A stretch of 64,000 nt of DNA from Cellulosimicrobium protaetiae (lineage in GTDB: Bacteria; Actinomycetota; Actinomycetes; Actinomycetales; Cellulomonadaceae): positions 992,001 through 1,056,000 of the forward strand of contig NZ_CP052757.1 of the NCBI RefSeq assembly GCF_009708005.2, read 5' to 3'. Below are positions 27,117 through 35,428 of the stretch, piece by piece; the stretch's first letter is position 1, and each line of letters starts with the position of its first letter. Below the pieces are notes generated by a model. That model saw only the letters and a program-made list of their open reading frames with translations, searched no databases and was not told the DNA's origin. The position numbers were made by a program, and so were the translations under genes.

Positions 27117-27737
27117 GTGACGGCCGCAGAGGTGGGGTTCGACGAGGTGGATGCGTCGCCAGGGGGATGCATCGACGTCGTCGTCACCAAGGCGGACCGC
27201 GACGCGGAGTTCGTCGCCTTCGTCGACCGGCACGGGCAGGGGCTCCACCGCCTCGCGCTGTTCCTCGCCGGGGACCGGTACCGGGCGGAGGAGCTCCTGC
27301 AGACGACCCTCGAGCGCACGTACCGCTCCTGGTCGCGGGCACGCGCCGGCGACCCGGCGATGTACGCGCGGCGCGTGCTCTCGAACGCGCGGATCGACTC
27401 GTGGCGCAGGGCGCGGCCGACCGTGCTGCTCACGGAGGAGGCGGTGCACGCCGGGCTCGGCGCCCGCGGTGACGCGAGCGACGAGCTGGGGGTGCGCGAC
27501 GAGCTCGTGCGTGCCCTGCGGCAGCTCCCCGTCAGGCAGCGCCGGGTCGTGGTGCTGCGGCACCTGCTCGACCTCAGCGAGGCCGAGACCGCGGCGGAGC
27601 TCGGCGTGCCGGTGGGCACGGTGAAGTCCGCGTCCGCGCGAGGGATCGCCCGGCTCCGCACGATCCTGGGGGATCTGCGCAGCCACGACACCGACCGCCG
27701 GTCGGTGGACACAGCCATGGAGGGGGAGCAGGGATGA
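27117..27737 (+). CDS. ECF RNA polymerase sigma factor, SigE (SACE) family
   Basis: 206 residues. The sigma-2 region is FVAFVDRHGQGLHRLALFLA to AMYARRVLSNARIDSWRR, and the sigma-4 helix-turn-helix is QLPVRQRRVVVLRHLLDLSE with LGVPVGTVKSASARGIARLR. It recruits RNA polymerase to a specific promoter set. The start GTG at 27117 has GGAGGG upstream. Its stop overlaps the next start (ATGA), as is usual when sigma and its membrane regulator are co-made. Confidence 0.9.
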   Translation: MTAAEVGFDEVDASPGGCIDVVVTKADRDAEFVAFVDRHGQGLHRLALFLAGDRYRAEELLQTTLERTYRSWSRARAGDPAMYARRVLSNARIDSWRRARPTVLLTEEAVHAGLGARGDASDELGVRDELVRALRQLPVRQRRVVVLRHLLDLSEAETAAELGVPVGTVKSASARGIARLRTILGDLRSHDTDRRSVDTAMEGEQG

Positions 27738-28858
27738 GCACGGAAGACGAGTACGGGAGCAGGCTGCGCGGCCTCGCCGGGACGGCGGTCCCCGGCGCCC
27801 CGGTCTCCGGTGAGCAGGCGCTCGGGATCGTGCGACGCGCCGGGCACCGGCGCCGGGCACGGAACGCCGTGACCGGCGCGGGCCTCGCGGCGGCGCTCGT
27901 CGTCGGCGGGACCGTCGGGGTCCCGGCGCTGCGCGACGCGGATCAGGTTCCGGCGCTGACGGCGGCGGCGTCCTCGGCGCCCGCCGCTCCCGACCTCACC
28001 CCGATCGAGGGCGTGCAGCTCATGGACCCCGGCGCCCGTACGTACGAGCGTGCGGACGGCCGCACGGTCGTCGACACCGGGCTCGGGTCGTGGGCGGACG
28101 GCGAGCGGTTCCTCCTCGCGGTCGCCCCGGGGACGGGCGGGTCCGCGGGGCGGATCGACGTCTACTCCGGGGACGACGTCGCGCTCGCGTCCCTCGTGGA
28201 CGCGCCCGCGGCCCCCGCACCCGTGTGGACCGTCCCGGAGACCGGGTCGGCGGTGCTCGTCAGCCCCGACGAGGGCCGGGCGCTCGTGCTCGGCAGCATG
28301 CAGCGGCTGGGGGAGCCCGACCTCTCCCTCCTGCTGCAGGAGCCCTTCGCCACGGCGGGCGACGTGCGCGAGTGGACCGTGCCCGTGCTGCTGTCGCGGG
28401 TCGAGACCGGAGCGGAGTTCACCCACGCCGACGTCACGTTCGCGGGCTCCTCGCTCTGGGCGCTCACGCTCGACGTCGCGTCGGGCACGGTCCCGGAGCT
28501 GTACGGCGTGCTCTCGTCCGACGGCGACGGGAACGGGGGGGTCGGCGGAGCCTGCTTCGCGGCGGAGTGCGTCGCGACGTGGGACGGCTCCGGTCCCGCG
28601 ACGGCCGGACCGGAGCGGCTGACCGTCACGCCGGCGACGCTCGACCTGCCCGGGCAGGAGGAAGCGCTCGCGGCGATGGCTCGGGCGACCGACCCGGACC
28701 AGCCGTTCGCCCTCCCGGGCGAGCTCTGCCTCGAGGGCCGTGAGGCCTGGGAGCGCGAGGCGGGGATCCGCACGACCGCGCGGGACCGGGCCGCCCTGTG
28801 CGTCGTGGACCGTCTCACCGTCGGGTTCGAGCAGCACGGGATGACGATCACGCTCTGA
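27734..28858 (+). CDS. Membrane protein partner of the ECF sigma factor
   Basis: 374 residues. A cytoplasmic N-terminal region (about 1-45, with RRAGHRRRARN) precedes one membrane helix (VTGAGLAAALVVGGTVGVP) and a large external domain of beta-rich sequence (about 75-370) with four Cys. The topology and overlap with the sigma gene fit an anti-sigma-like regulator that senses an envelope signal, but the canonical zinc-binding HxxxCxxC motif is absent. Specific family not recognised. Confidence 0.7.
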   Translation: MSTEDEYGSRLRGLAGTAVPGAPVSGEQALGIVRRAGHRRRARNAVTGAGLAAALVVGGTVGVPALRDADQVPALTAAASSAPAAPDLTPIEGVQLMDPGARTYERADGRTVVDTGLGSWADGERFLLAVAPGTGGSAGRIDVYSGDDVALASLVDAPAAPAPVWTVPETGSAVLVSPDEGRALVLGSMQRLGEPDLSLLLQEPFATAGDVREWTVPVLLSRVETGAEFTHADVTFAGSSLWALTLDVASGTVPELYGVLSSDGDGNGGVGGACFAAECVATWDGSGPATAGPERLTVTPATLDLPGQEEALAAMARATDPDQPFALPGELCLEGREAWEREAGIRTTARDRAALCVVDRLTVGFEQHGMTITL

Positions 28859-28877
28859 CCCGGGGCCGTCGGCCGGG

Positions 28878-29882
28878 TCAGTGGTGCCGGTGGTCCTGGA
28901 TCGAGAGGCGGGGGCCGCGCCGCGGGGCGTGGCCCCTGCCCGAGATCTCCAGGAGTCGCACGACGCGGTAGCGGTGCGGCGCGTAGGGCGCGAGGAGCTC
29001 GAGCATGCGGTCGTCGTCGACGCGCTCTCCGACGAGCGCCCAGCCGACCGCCTTCGCCAGGTGGTAGTCGCCGACGGACACGGCGTCGGCATCGCCGAGG
29101 GCGCGCTGCGCGACCTCGGCCGCGGTCCACACGCCGACGCCCGGCACGGCCCGGAGCCGGGCGTGCGCGGCGGCGGCACCCTGGGCGTCGAGCAGCGCCC
29201 CGCACTCCTCCAGGCGGCGGGCGACGCGCGCGGCCGCGACGACGGTCCGCGCCCGGCCCGGGTCGACGTTCGCCCGGTGCCAGTCCCACGACGGGACGCG
29301 TGCCCACGTCGCGGCGTCGGGCACGACGAGCATCCCGGCGTCGCCCGCGGGGCCGGGCGCGCGCTCGCCGTACCGGCGCAGGAGCCAGCCCCACGAGCGC
29401 CACGCCGCGACAGTCTGCACGCGCTGCTCGAGGATCGCCGGCACGAGCGCCTCCAGCACGCGCCCGGTGCGGGGGACGCGCAGCCCGGGGCTGCGCCGGT
29501 GCGCGTCGCGCAGCGGCGGGGGCGGGGTGAAGCCGGAGTCGTCGTCGCGTTCGCCGAGCAGGTGCGGAAGGGCGTCGAGCGCCTCCTCGGCACCCGGACC
29601 CCAGGCGTGCCCGACGACGTCGCGCGGCCCGGTCTGCACGAGGCGGCACGTCGTGGGCCCGGCGGGCATCCGCGTCGTGCGCCACACGTCGCCGGACGGC
29701 GTGCGCCGGAACGTCGGGTCGTAGGGTCCGCGGGAGAGCCGGTCGAGCGTGAGCTGCAGGTCGAGGGGGCGCTCGGACCGCACCCGGCGGACGAGCGTCT
29801 CGCCGGGCTGCGCGACCGGTCCCGGGAGGTCGCCGACCGCGGGCTCGGCGGGCCCGGGGCCCGTGCTCGGCAGGACGGTCAC
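28878..29882 (-). CDS. HhH-GPD DNA glycosylase (3-methyladenine type)
   Basis: 334 residues. The helix-hairpin-helix lies in LRAVPGVGVWTAAEVAQRAL, followed by the catalytic-Asp region DAVSVGDYHLAKAVG. The N-terminal half contains an AlkA-like domain (PYDPTFRRTPSGDVWRTTR). It would excise damaged bases in base excision repair. No 4Fe-4S cluster Cys set is present at the C-terminus, which favours AlkA over Nth/MutY. The GTG start overlaps the stop of the upstream SnoaL-like gene. Confidence 0.88.
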   Translation of the reverse strand: MTVLPSTGPGPAEPAVGDLPGPVAQPGETLVRRVRSERPLDLQLTLDRLSRGPYDPTFRRTPSGDVWRTTRMPAGPTTCRLVQTGPRDVVGHAWGPGAEEALDALPHLLGERDDDSGFTPPPPLRDAHRRSPGLRVPRTGRVLEALVPAILEQRVQTVAAWRSWGWLLRRYGERAPGPAGDAGMLVVPDAATWARVPSWDWHRANVDPGRARTVVAAARVARRLEECGALLDAQGAAAAHARLRAVPGVGVWTAAEVAQRALGDADAVSVGDYHLAKAVGWALVGERVDDDRMLELLAPYAPHRYRVVRLLEISGRGHAPRRGPRLSIQDHRHH

Positions 29883-30343
29883 CGGACCATCGTCGCACCC
29901 GCCGCCGACGGTCCGGCGGGACCGCGCTCCACACCGAGCTGTACCGCGAGACCGGCGCGGTCGATCTGCATCCAGTACTCCACCACGCGGTCGTCCGCGA
30001 CGCGGTAGACGCAGCTCGCGACCTGCACGACCTCCGCCCCGGTGGGGGCGTGGCCGTCCACCTCGCCGACGTGGCGGCCACGCTGGGTCCAGCGCACGTA
30101 CACGCGATCACCGTCGGCGAGCAGCTCGTCGACCGTCAGGGCGAACCGCCCGTACGCGGCGAGCATCTCCTCGACGTGCTCGGCGTACTGTGCGGGCGTC
30201 CGGTGCACCGTCGTGGGCGCCTCGGACGTCACCTGGTGCGCCGCGACGAGCGGTGCGAGGAACTCGCCCGCGCGCCCTGGGGCGTCGCCCGAGCGGACGA
30301 CGGCGAAGAACTCACGGACGAGGGCGGCGGGGGTACGTGTCAC
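29879..30343 (-). CDS. SnoaL-like / NTF2-fold protein
   Basis: 154 residues. The cone-shaped NTF2 pattern is visible: helices at the start (ALVREFFAVVRSGDAPGRAG), then strands (FALTVDELLADGDRVYVRWT, QVASCVYRVADDRVVEYWMQ). It is often annotated as a polyketide cyclase or ester cyclase, but the family is broad and the function open. Coupled to the glycosylase gene by a 4-base overlap. GTG start. Confidence 0.8.
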   Translation of the reverse strand: MTRTPAALVREFFAVVRSGDAPGRAGEFLAPLVAAHQVTSEAPTTVHRTPAQYAEHVEEMLAAYGRFALTVDELLADGDRVYVRWTQRGRHVGEVDGHAPTGAEVVQVASCVYRVADDRVVEYWMQIDRAGLAVQLGVERGPAGPSAAGATMVR

Positions 30344-30373
30344 GGACCCATGATGCGCGACGTCCGCGCCGCC

Positions 30374-30976
30374 TCAGTCGAACAGGGTGTCCATGTCCCA
30401 CGCGGGTTCCGCCTGCTTCGTGGCGGGCGCGGGCGACTGGCTCGGAGCGGTGGCCGTCGACGTCGGCGCGCCGGCTGGCACGCGGCCACCCCGTCGCGTC
30501 GGGTCGCCCAGCTCGGGCACGAGCGTCCCGTCGAGGTCGCCGCGCCCCGCGGCCCAGTCCTGGGCGGCGAGCCCGGCGAGCTGGTCGGCGCGCTCGTTGA
30601 ACGGGTCGCCGACGTGGCCGCGCACCCAGCGGAACCGGACGGGCCCGGCGCGCTCGGTGATGACACGGTCGATCGCCTGGACGAGCTCCAGGTTCTTGAC
30701 GGGCTGGCCGCCCGCGGTGCGCCACCCCTTGCGCTTCCACGCGACGACCCACTCGGACGCGCACTTGATCGCGTACTGCGAGTCGGACTCGATGAGCAGG
30801 GGCTCCGCGCCGGGGTGCGCGCGGACGGCCTGGAGCAGCGCGGTGAGCTCGGCGACCTGGTTGGTCCCGCTCACGGCGCCGCCGGAGTCGAACGTGCCGT
30901 CGTGGTTGATCCACGCCCACCCGATGGCGCCGCCCGGGTTGCTCAGGCACGAGCCGTCGGTGCTGACAGTGATCAC
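30374..30976 (-). CDS. rnhA: Ribonuclease HI with C-terminal extension
   Basis: 200 residues. It cleaves the RNA strand of RNA:DNA hybrids. All catalytic residues are present: Asp7 (STDGS), Glu43 (NQVAELTAL), Asp65 (IESDSQYAIK), His121 (RWVRGHVGDP) and Asp131 (NERADQLAGL). Residues 150-200 form a disordered Pro/Ala/Ser tail ending in an acidic motif (AWDMDTLFD), which could be a protein-docking peptide. Start GTG at 30976. Confidence 0.93.
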   Translation of the reverse strand: MITVSTDGSCLSNPGGAIGWAWINHDGTFDSGGAVSGTNQVAELTALLQAVRAHPGAEPLLIESDSQYAIKCASEWVVAWKRKGWRTAGGQPVKNLELVQAIDRVITERAGPVRFRWVRGHVGDPFNERADQLAGLAAQDWAAGRGDLDGTLVPELGDPTRRGGRVPAGAPTSTATAPSQSPAPATKQAEPAWDMDTLFD

Positions 30977-31169
30977 AGCGCTCCTCGATCACGGACGTCC
31001 CCGCCCGCCGGCTGCGGCGCGGGGAGGCGAATGCGTCGAGCCACATTGTCCCCCGGACCGGAGGGTCGTGGGACCACCCGTCCGCAGGCGACCGGTCGGG
31101 GTCGCCTCAGGGAGGAACCGGGGGGATACCCCATGGTGCGGGACGTGCACGCGGTCGAGGCTGGGACGC

Positions 31170-31901
31170 ATGGTCGCGTGGGTCGTGGAGCTGTGGGGAC
31201 AGGTCGAGGCGTGGCTGCTCGCGCTCGTCGACTCCGTGTGGGCGTTGCCGACGCTCTTCGCGACGACCGCGGGCGACGGGTTCTTCCCGCCGATCCCCGG
31301 CGAGACCGTGATCGTGATGCTCGCGGTGGGGGCGCAGTCCGGCGGGGGCGTGGCCTGGGGGCTCGTGCTGCTCGTCGCCGCGCTCGGTGCGTGGTGCGGC
31401 GACCAGCTCGCCTTCACGCTCGGGCGGGCGCTCGGCACGCGGGCGCTGCCGGCGCTGCGTGGCTCGCGCGGTCGACGGGCCGTCGCGTGGGCGACGCGGT
31501 CGCTCGACCGACGTGGTGCGTCCGTCGTCCTGGGTGCCCGGTTCGTTCCCGTCGGGCGGACGGCGGTCAACGTCACCGCGGGCGCCGTCGGGTTCTCGCG
31601 CCGCCGCTTCATGGCGCTCTCCGCCGTGGCCTCGGCGGCGTGGGCGACCTACTCGGTCCTCATCGGCACGCTCGCCGCGGCGTGGATCGGTGACAGCCCG
31701 CTCCTCGCCGTCGTCGTGGGTGTCGTCGGCGGGATCCTGCTCGGCGTCCTCGTCGACACCGTGGTCCGCCTCCGCGCGTCCCGCCGGGAGAGGACGGCGA
31801 CCGTCGCTGCTGCGCCGGCCCCGGCCGCGTCCCCGACGCCGGCCGTCGTCCCCACCGAGCAGGACGCCACCCTCGCCTCCTGCACCGGCCGGGCGAGCTA
31901 G
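31170..31901 (+). CDS. DedA-family membrane protein
   Basis: 243 residues. A DedA/VTT core with FPPIPGETVIVMLAVGA near residue 38, the RFVPVGRTAVNVTAGAVGFS re-entrant motif near 130, and several membrane helices. Relatives flip phospholipids or undecaprenyl phosphate and help with envelope homeostasis. The C-terminal 30 residues are a Pro/Ala/Thr tail. The last three codons and the TAG stop lie inside the first unit of repeat element copy 2, suggesting the element replaced the original gene end. Confidence 0.88.
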   Translation: MVAWVVELWGQVEAWLLALVDSVWALPTLFATTAGDGFFPPIPGETVIVMLAVGAQSGGGVAWGLVLLVAALGAWCGDQLAFTLGRALGTRALPALRGSRGRRAVAWATRSLDRRGASVVLGARFVPVGRTAVNVTAGAVGFSRRRFMALSAVASAAWATYSVLIGTLAAAWIGDSPLLAVVVGVVGGILLGVLVDTVVRLRASRRERTATVAAAPAPAASPTPAVVPTEQDATLASCTGRAS

Positions 31902-32360
31902 AACCCTGATCGCCCGAGGCAGAACCGCGGTCGCGCGAGGTAGAACCGTGGTTACCCGAGGTAGAACCGTGGTCGTGCCCGACGACGACCGGCCGCCCGC
32001 TGCGGTCGGTCGTCGCGTGCTTCCTGATGTCCGACGGCGGGCGGTGACCCGCTGCGGTCGGGCCACCGAGGGCCGCGGCTCCGGCGCCGGCCGGGTCGCG
32101 CGCCCCGAGGCCGCCCGCGGGCAGTCGCCGGAGGCGTGCACAGACCGGGGTGAGACGAAGCCGGTCGGGGTGGGTGGTGGTGCCGCGTCGTGGTCGGGCC
32201 TGGCGGGAGCCGCGAGGAACGAGCGGCGGATGGTAGACGCGGCACCACCACACACCCCGACCACCCCACCCAGCCACGCGCCGTCGGGCAAGAAGCAACC
32301 ACGGTTCTACCCCGGCCCACCAGGGTTCTACCTCGCGCGACCGCGGTTCTACCTCGGCGG
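31894..32360. repeat. Dispersed inverted-array repeat element, copy 2
   Basis: Reverse-oriented relative of the element at 10618. The left arm is four 21-bp units (31894-31977). The core (31978-32290) is alignable to copy 1 along its length. The right arm has three inverted units (about 32295-32360). The hairpin arms 32163-32189 and 32236-32262 have one mismatch, and the loop differs from copy 1 by one inserted base. It occupies the 518-base gap between convergent dedA and FKBP genes; no protein-coding gene is supported there. Confidence 0.8.
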
Positions 32361-32372
32361 GGCGGAGAGCAC

Positions 32373-32401
32373 GAGGGCCCCGGTCGACGACCGGGGCCCT
32401 C
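32373..32401 (-). terminator. Terminator of the FKBP gene
   Basis: A 12-bp or longer stem (GAGGGCCCCGGT with ACCGGGGCCCTC) around CGACG, 18 bases after the FKBP stop on the minus strand. Confidence 0.7.
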
Positions 32402-32419
32402 TGCTCGTCGACGGGTCGG

Positions 32420-32800
32420 TCAGGACACGCCGAGGAGGTCGATGACGAAGATCAGCGTCTTGCCCGACAGGCGGTGGCCGCCGCCCGCGGGGCCGTAGGC
32501 GAGCTCGGGCGGCACGACGAGCTTGCGCCGCCCGCCGACCTTCATGCCGGGGATGCCCTGCTGCCAGCCCGCGATGAGGCTGCGCAGGGGGAAGTTGATC
32601 GACTGCCCGCGGTTCCACGAGGCGTCGAACTCCTCGCCGGTCTCGTACTCGACGCCGAGGTAGTGCACGTTCACGGTCGCGCCCGGCGTGGCCTCGGGGC
32701 CGTCGCCGACGGTGATGTCCTCGACGACGAGCTCGGTGGGCGCGGGGCCCTCCGGGGCGTCGACCTCGGGGCGGGACAGCTCGTTCTCTCCAGTGGTCAT
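32420..32800 (-). CDS. FKBP-type peptidyl-prolyl isomerase
   Basis: 126 residues. A single FKBP domain with VNVHYLGVEYETGEEFDASW, FPLRSLIAGWQQGIPGMKVG and VVPPELAYGPAG, all active-site landmarks. It is cytoplasmic with no signal and accelerates prolyl isomerisation during folding. The ATG at 32800 is favoured over an ATG seven codons upstream because family members start near here. Confidence 0.92.
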   Translation of the reverse strand: MTTGENELSRPEVDAPEGPAPTELVVEDITVGDGPEATPGATVNVHYLGVEYETGEEFDASWNRGQSINFPLRSLIAGWQQGIPGMKVGGRRKLVVPPELAYGPAGGGHRLSGKTLIFVIDLLGVS

Positions 32801-32945
32801 GCTCCCGATCCAACCACGCACCCGCGCCGCCGTCGTCCGGCGCGGCCTCGGACGCGGCCGTACGGAACGGGCGGTCGCGGGTCCGCGACGCCGCGACTTC
32901 GGTGCCGCGAAACACGGAGAGGCCGAAAATCGCCATCATGGAGGC

Positions 32946-34094
32946 ATGTCCCCCTCACCCGAGACCGGCTCCGGCGCGCCTGCGGGCGAGCCGCGCGGGT
33001 CGACGCCCGACGTGCCCGACACCGCCACGCGTCGCCCGACACCGCAGGAGATCCGGCGGTGGCGCCGCTTCCTCGCCGACGAGCGGGCCGAGGCGGCGGT
33101 GTACCGGGACCTCGCGAGCCGACGCGGCGGGGAGGAGCGCGACATCCTCCTCGCGCTCGCGGAGGCGGAGAAGCGGCACGAGCAGCACTGGCTCGACCTG
33201 CTCGGCGACGACGTCGGCAAGCCCCTGCCGGGCGACTGGCGCACGCGGACCCTCGGCTGGCTCGCACGCCGCTTCGGCGGCGTGTTCGTCCTCGCGCTCG
33301 CGCAGCGCGCCGAGGCGCGCTCGACGTACGAGACCGACGCCGACGCGACGCCCACGATGGCCGCGGACGAGCGGATCCACGAGGAGGTCGTGCGGGGGCT
33401 CGCGACGCGCGGGCGCAACCGGATGTCGGGAACGTTCCGCGCCGCGGTGTTCGGTGCGAACGACGGGCTCGTCTCCAACCTCGCGCTGATCCTCGGCATC
33501 GGCGCGTCGGGAGCGTCGAACAGCACGGTCCTGCTCTCCGGCCTCGCGGGCCTGCTCGCGGGCGCGCTGTCCATGGGCGCGGGGGAGTACGTGTCGGTGC
33601 GCTCGCAGCGCGAGCTCCTGGACGCCTCGACGCCCAGCCCCCAGGCGTCGGCCGCGCTCCCCGACCTCGACGTCGACGCCAACGAGCTCGCGCTCGTCTA
33701 CCGGGCACGCGGCATGGCGCCGGGCGAGGCCGAGGCGCACGCCGCCGACGTCCTCGCGACGTACACGCAGCAGACCGTCATCGCACCGCCGCCGAGCGCG
33801 GAGGAGCACGAGACGCACGGCACCGCGATGGGAGCGGCGGTGTCGTCGTTCCTGTTCTTCGCGTCGGGTGCGCTCATCCCGGTGCTGCCCTACCTCTTCG
33901 GCCTCACAGGCCTCGTGGCCGTGGGCGTGGCCACCCTCCTCGTGGGGATCGCGCTCCTCGCGACCGGTGCCACGGTCGGCCTGCTCTCGGGGACCTCGCC
34001 GCTGACGCGCGCCCTGCGGCAGATCGCCATCGGCTTCGGTGCGGCGGCGGCCACCTACCTCCTCGGCCTGGTGTTCGGGGCAACCGTCGGGTGA
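32946..34094 (+). CDS. Ferritin-like/VIT1 fusion iron or manganese transporter
   Basis: 382 residues. The N-terminal rubrerythrin-like bundle (about 35-150) has metal ligands in FLADERAEAAVYRDLA, EAEKRHEQHWLDLL and DERIHEEVV. The C-terminal CCC1/VIT1 membrane domain (about 155-380) contains FGANDGLVSNLALILG and GALSMGAGEYVSVRSQ. Such proteins (MbfA group) export Fe(II) or Mn(II), with the ferritin part handling the metal. The start has GGAGG five bases upstream. Long family-wide fusion, not a gene-join artefact. Confidence 0.92.
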   Translation: MSPSPETGSGAPAGEPRGSTPDVPDTATRRPTPQEIRRWRRFLADERAEAAVYRDLASRRGGEERDILLALAEAEKRHEQHWLDLLGDDVGKPLPGDWRTRTLGWLARRFGGVFVLALAQRAEARSTYETDADATPTMAADERIHEEVVRGLATRGRNRMSGTFRAAVFGANDGLVSNLALILGIGASGASNSTVLLSGLAGLLAGALSMGAGEYVSVRSQRELLDASTPSPQASAALPDLDVDANELALVYRARGMAPGEAEAHAADVLATYTQQTVIAPPPSAEEHETHGTAMGAAVSSFLFFASGALIPVLPYLFGLTGLVAVGVATLLVGIALLATGATVGLLSGTSPLTRALRQIAIGFGAAAATYLLGLVFGATVG

Positions 34095-34200
34095 AATCGG
34101 GCGCTCCCGGTGGTGAGCGCCGCACGGGCGTGCCTACGGTGACCACGGGCGGGCCTGCGGGCCCCGCCCTTCGCTGCACCGACGACCCACGGGGCACACG

Positions 34201-35343
34201 ATGGACGCGACGCACGACGCGCAGGGCAGGCGCGCACCCGCCGCCCGTCGCTGGCTCGTGCGCGCGCTCGTGGCCGGTGGCGGCCTCGGGGTCGGGTTCG
34301 CACTCTCGGTCGCGACCGCGGGCGGTGCGTCCGCCGCGGACGACCCGCTCGGGCTCGGCAAGGCCCTGTCTCCCGTGACCTCGACGGTCCAGAACGTCGT
34401 CGACCCGGTCGTGCAGGAGATCGTGAAGCCGGTCGTGCGTGACGTCGTCGCCCCCGTCGTCCAGCCGGTCGCCCCGGTCGTCGAGAAGGTCGTGACCCCG
34501 GCCGCTCCCGTGGTCGAGGAGGTCGTGCGGCCTGTCGCCCCGGTGGTGGAGCAGGTGGTCGAGCCGGTCGCTCCCGTGGTCGAGCAGGTCGTGGCGCCGG
34601 TGGCGCCCGTCGTGCAGCCCGTGACCGACGCCGTCGCGCCCGTGACCACGCCCGTCCTCGACGCGGTCGTGCCGGCCGTGACGCCGGTCGTCGAGACGGT
34701 CGCACCCGTGGTGAACCCCGTCCTCGAGACCGTCTCGCCGGCGCTCGACCCGGTGACGCCCGTCCTGGAGGCGCTGGCCCCGGTCCTCGACGTCCTGGCA
34801 CCGATCACCGACCCGGTGCTCGGTCCCGTCACCGGGCCGCTCGCGCCGCTGGACCCGCTCGCGCCCGTGCTGCCCGAATCGCCCGGGACGGGCTCGGAGG
34901 CACCGGGTCCGTCCGTCCCCGGCAGCTCTGATCCGCCCGACCCCGTCCTCGGTGCTCCGACACCTTCGGCGCCGCCCTCCCCAGCCGACGGGCTGCGGCC
35001 CGCGCCACCGCCCGGTGCGGATCGCGCGGGCCCGCCGGCGTCCGTCGGTGCGTCGCGCTCGGGAGCCGACGGCGGGGTCACCCTCGCCGCGGTCGACGCG
35101 CCACCGGGTACGGTCGCGCCTGCGGGCGGTCCCGCAGCACCCGGCGGCATCCCCGCCGACGGCGGGCTCGGCACCACTCCCGCCCCCTCCGGCAGCGCGC
35201 AGCGCGCCGGTTCGGGCGGCGATCTCGCCGCGGTCGGCCACGGTGCCGACGCCCCCGCGCTCTCGTCCTGGACCGCCGTCGTCGACGACGCGCGGTCGAA
35301 GCACCCCTCGACGTTCTTCGAGGTCCCCGTCTCTCCTGCCTGA
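34201..35343 (+). CDS. Secreted Pro/Val-repeat protein
   Basis: 380 residues. The signal peptide ends near GGASA-AD (about 46). Residues 60-225 consist of degenerate short repeats built on APVVEQVVxPV, giving a regular hydrophobic face broken by prolines. Residues 225-350 are Pro/Gly/Ala/Ser low complexity. No Cys and no sortase motif are seen at the end (FFEVPVSPA). The gene precedes the chaplin-like surface protein by 86 bases, and both look like structural envelope proteins. Function unknown. Confidence 0.7.
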   Translation: MDATHDAQGRRAPAARRWLVRALVAGGGLGVGFALSVATAGGASAADDPLGLGKALSPVTSTVQNVVDPVVQEIVKPVVRDVVAPVVQPVAPVVEKVVTPAAPVVEEVVRPVAPVVEQVVEPVAPVVEQVVAPVAPVVQPVTDAVAPVTTPVLDAVVPAVTPVVETVAPVVNPVLETVSPALDPVTPVLEALAPVLDVLAPITDPVLGPVTGPLAPLDPLAPVLPESPGTGSEAPGPSVPGSSDPPDPVLGAPTPSAPPSPADGLRPAPPPGADRAGPPASVGASRSGADGGVTLAAVDAPPGTVAPAGGPAAPGGIPADGGLGTTPAPSGSAQRAGSGGDLAAVGHGADAPALSSWTAVVDDARSKHPSTFFEVPVSPA

Positions 35344-35428
35344 GGTGGTCCGCCGCTGCGCCCCGCGCGGCAGACGCGACCCGGCGCCGTCGTGCGCCAC
35401 CACCTTCTGAGCAGGAGAGAGAACGATC

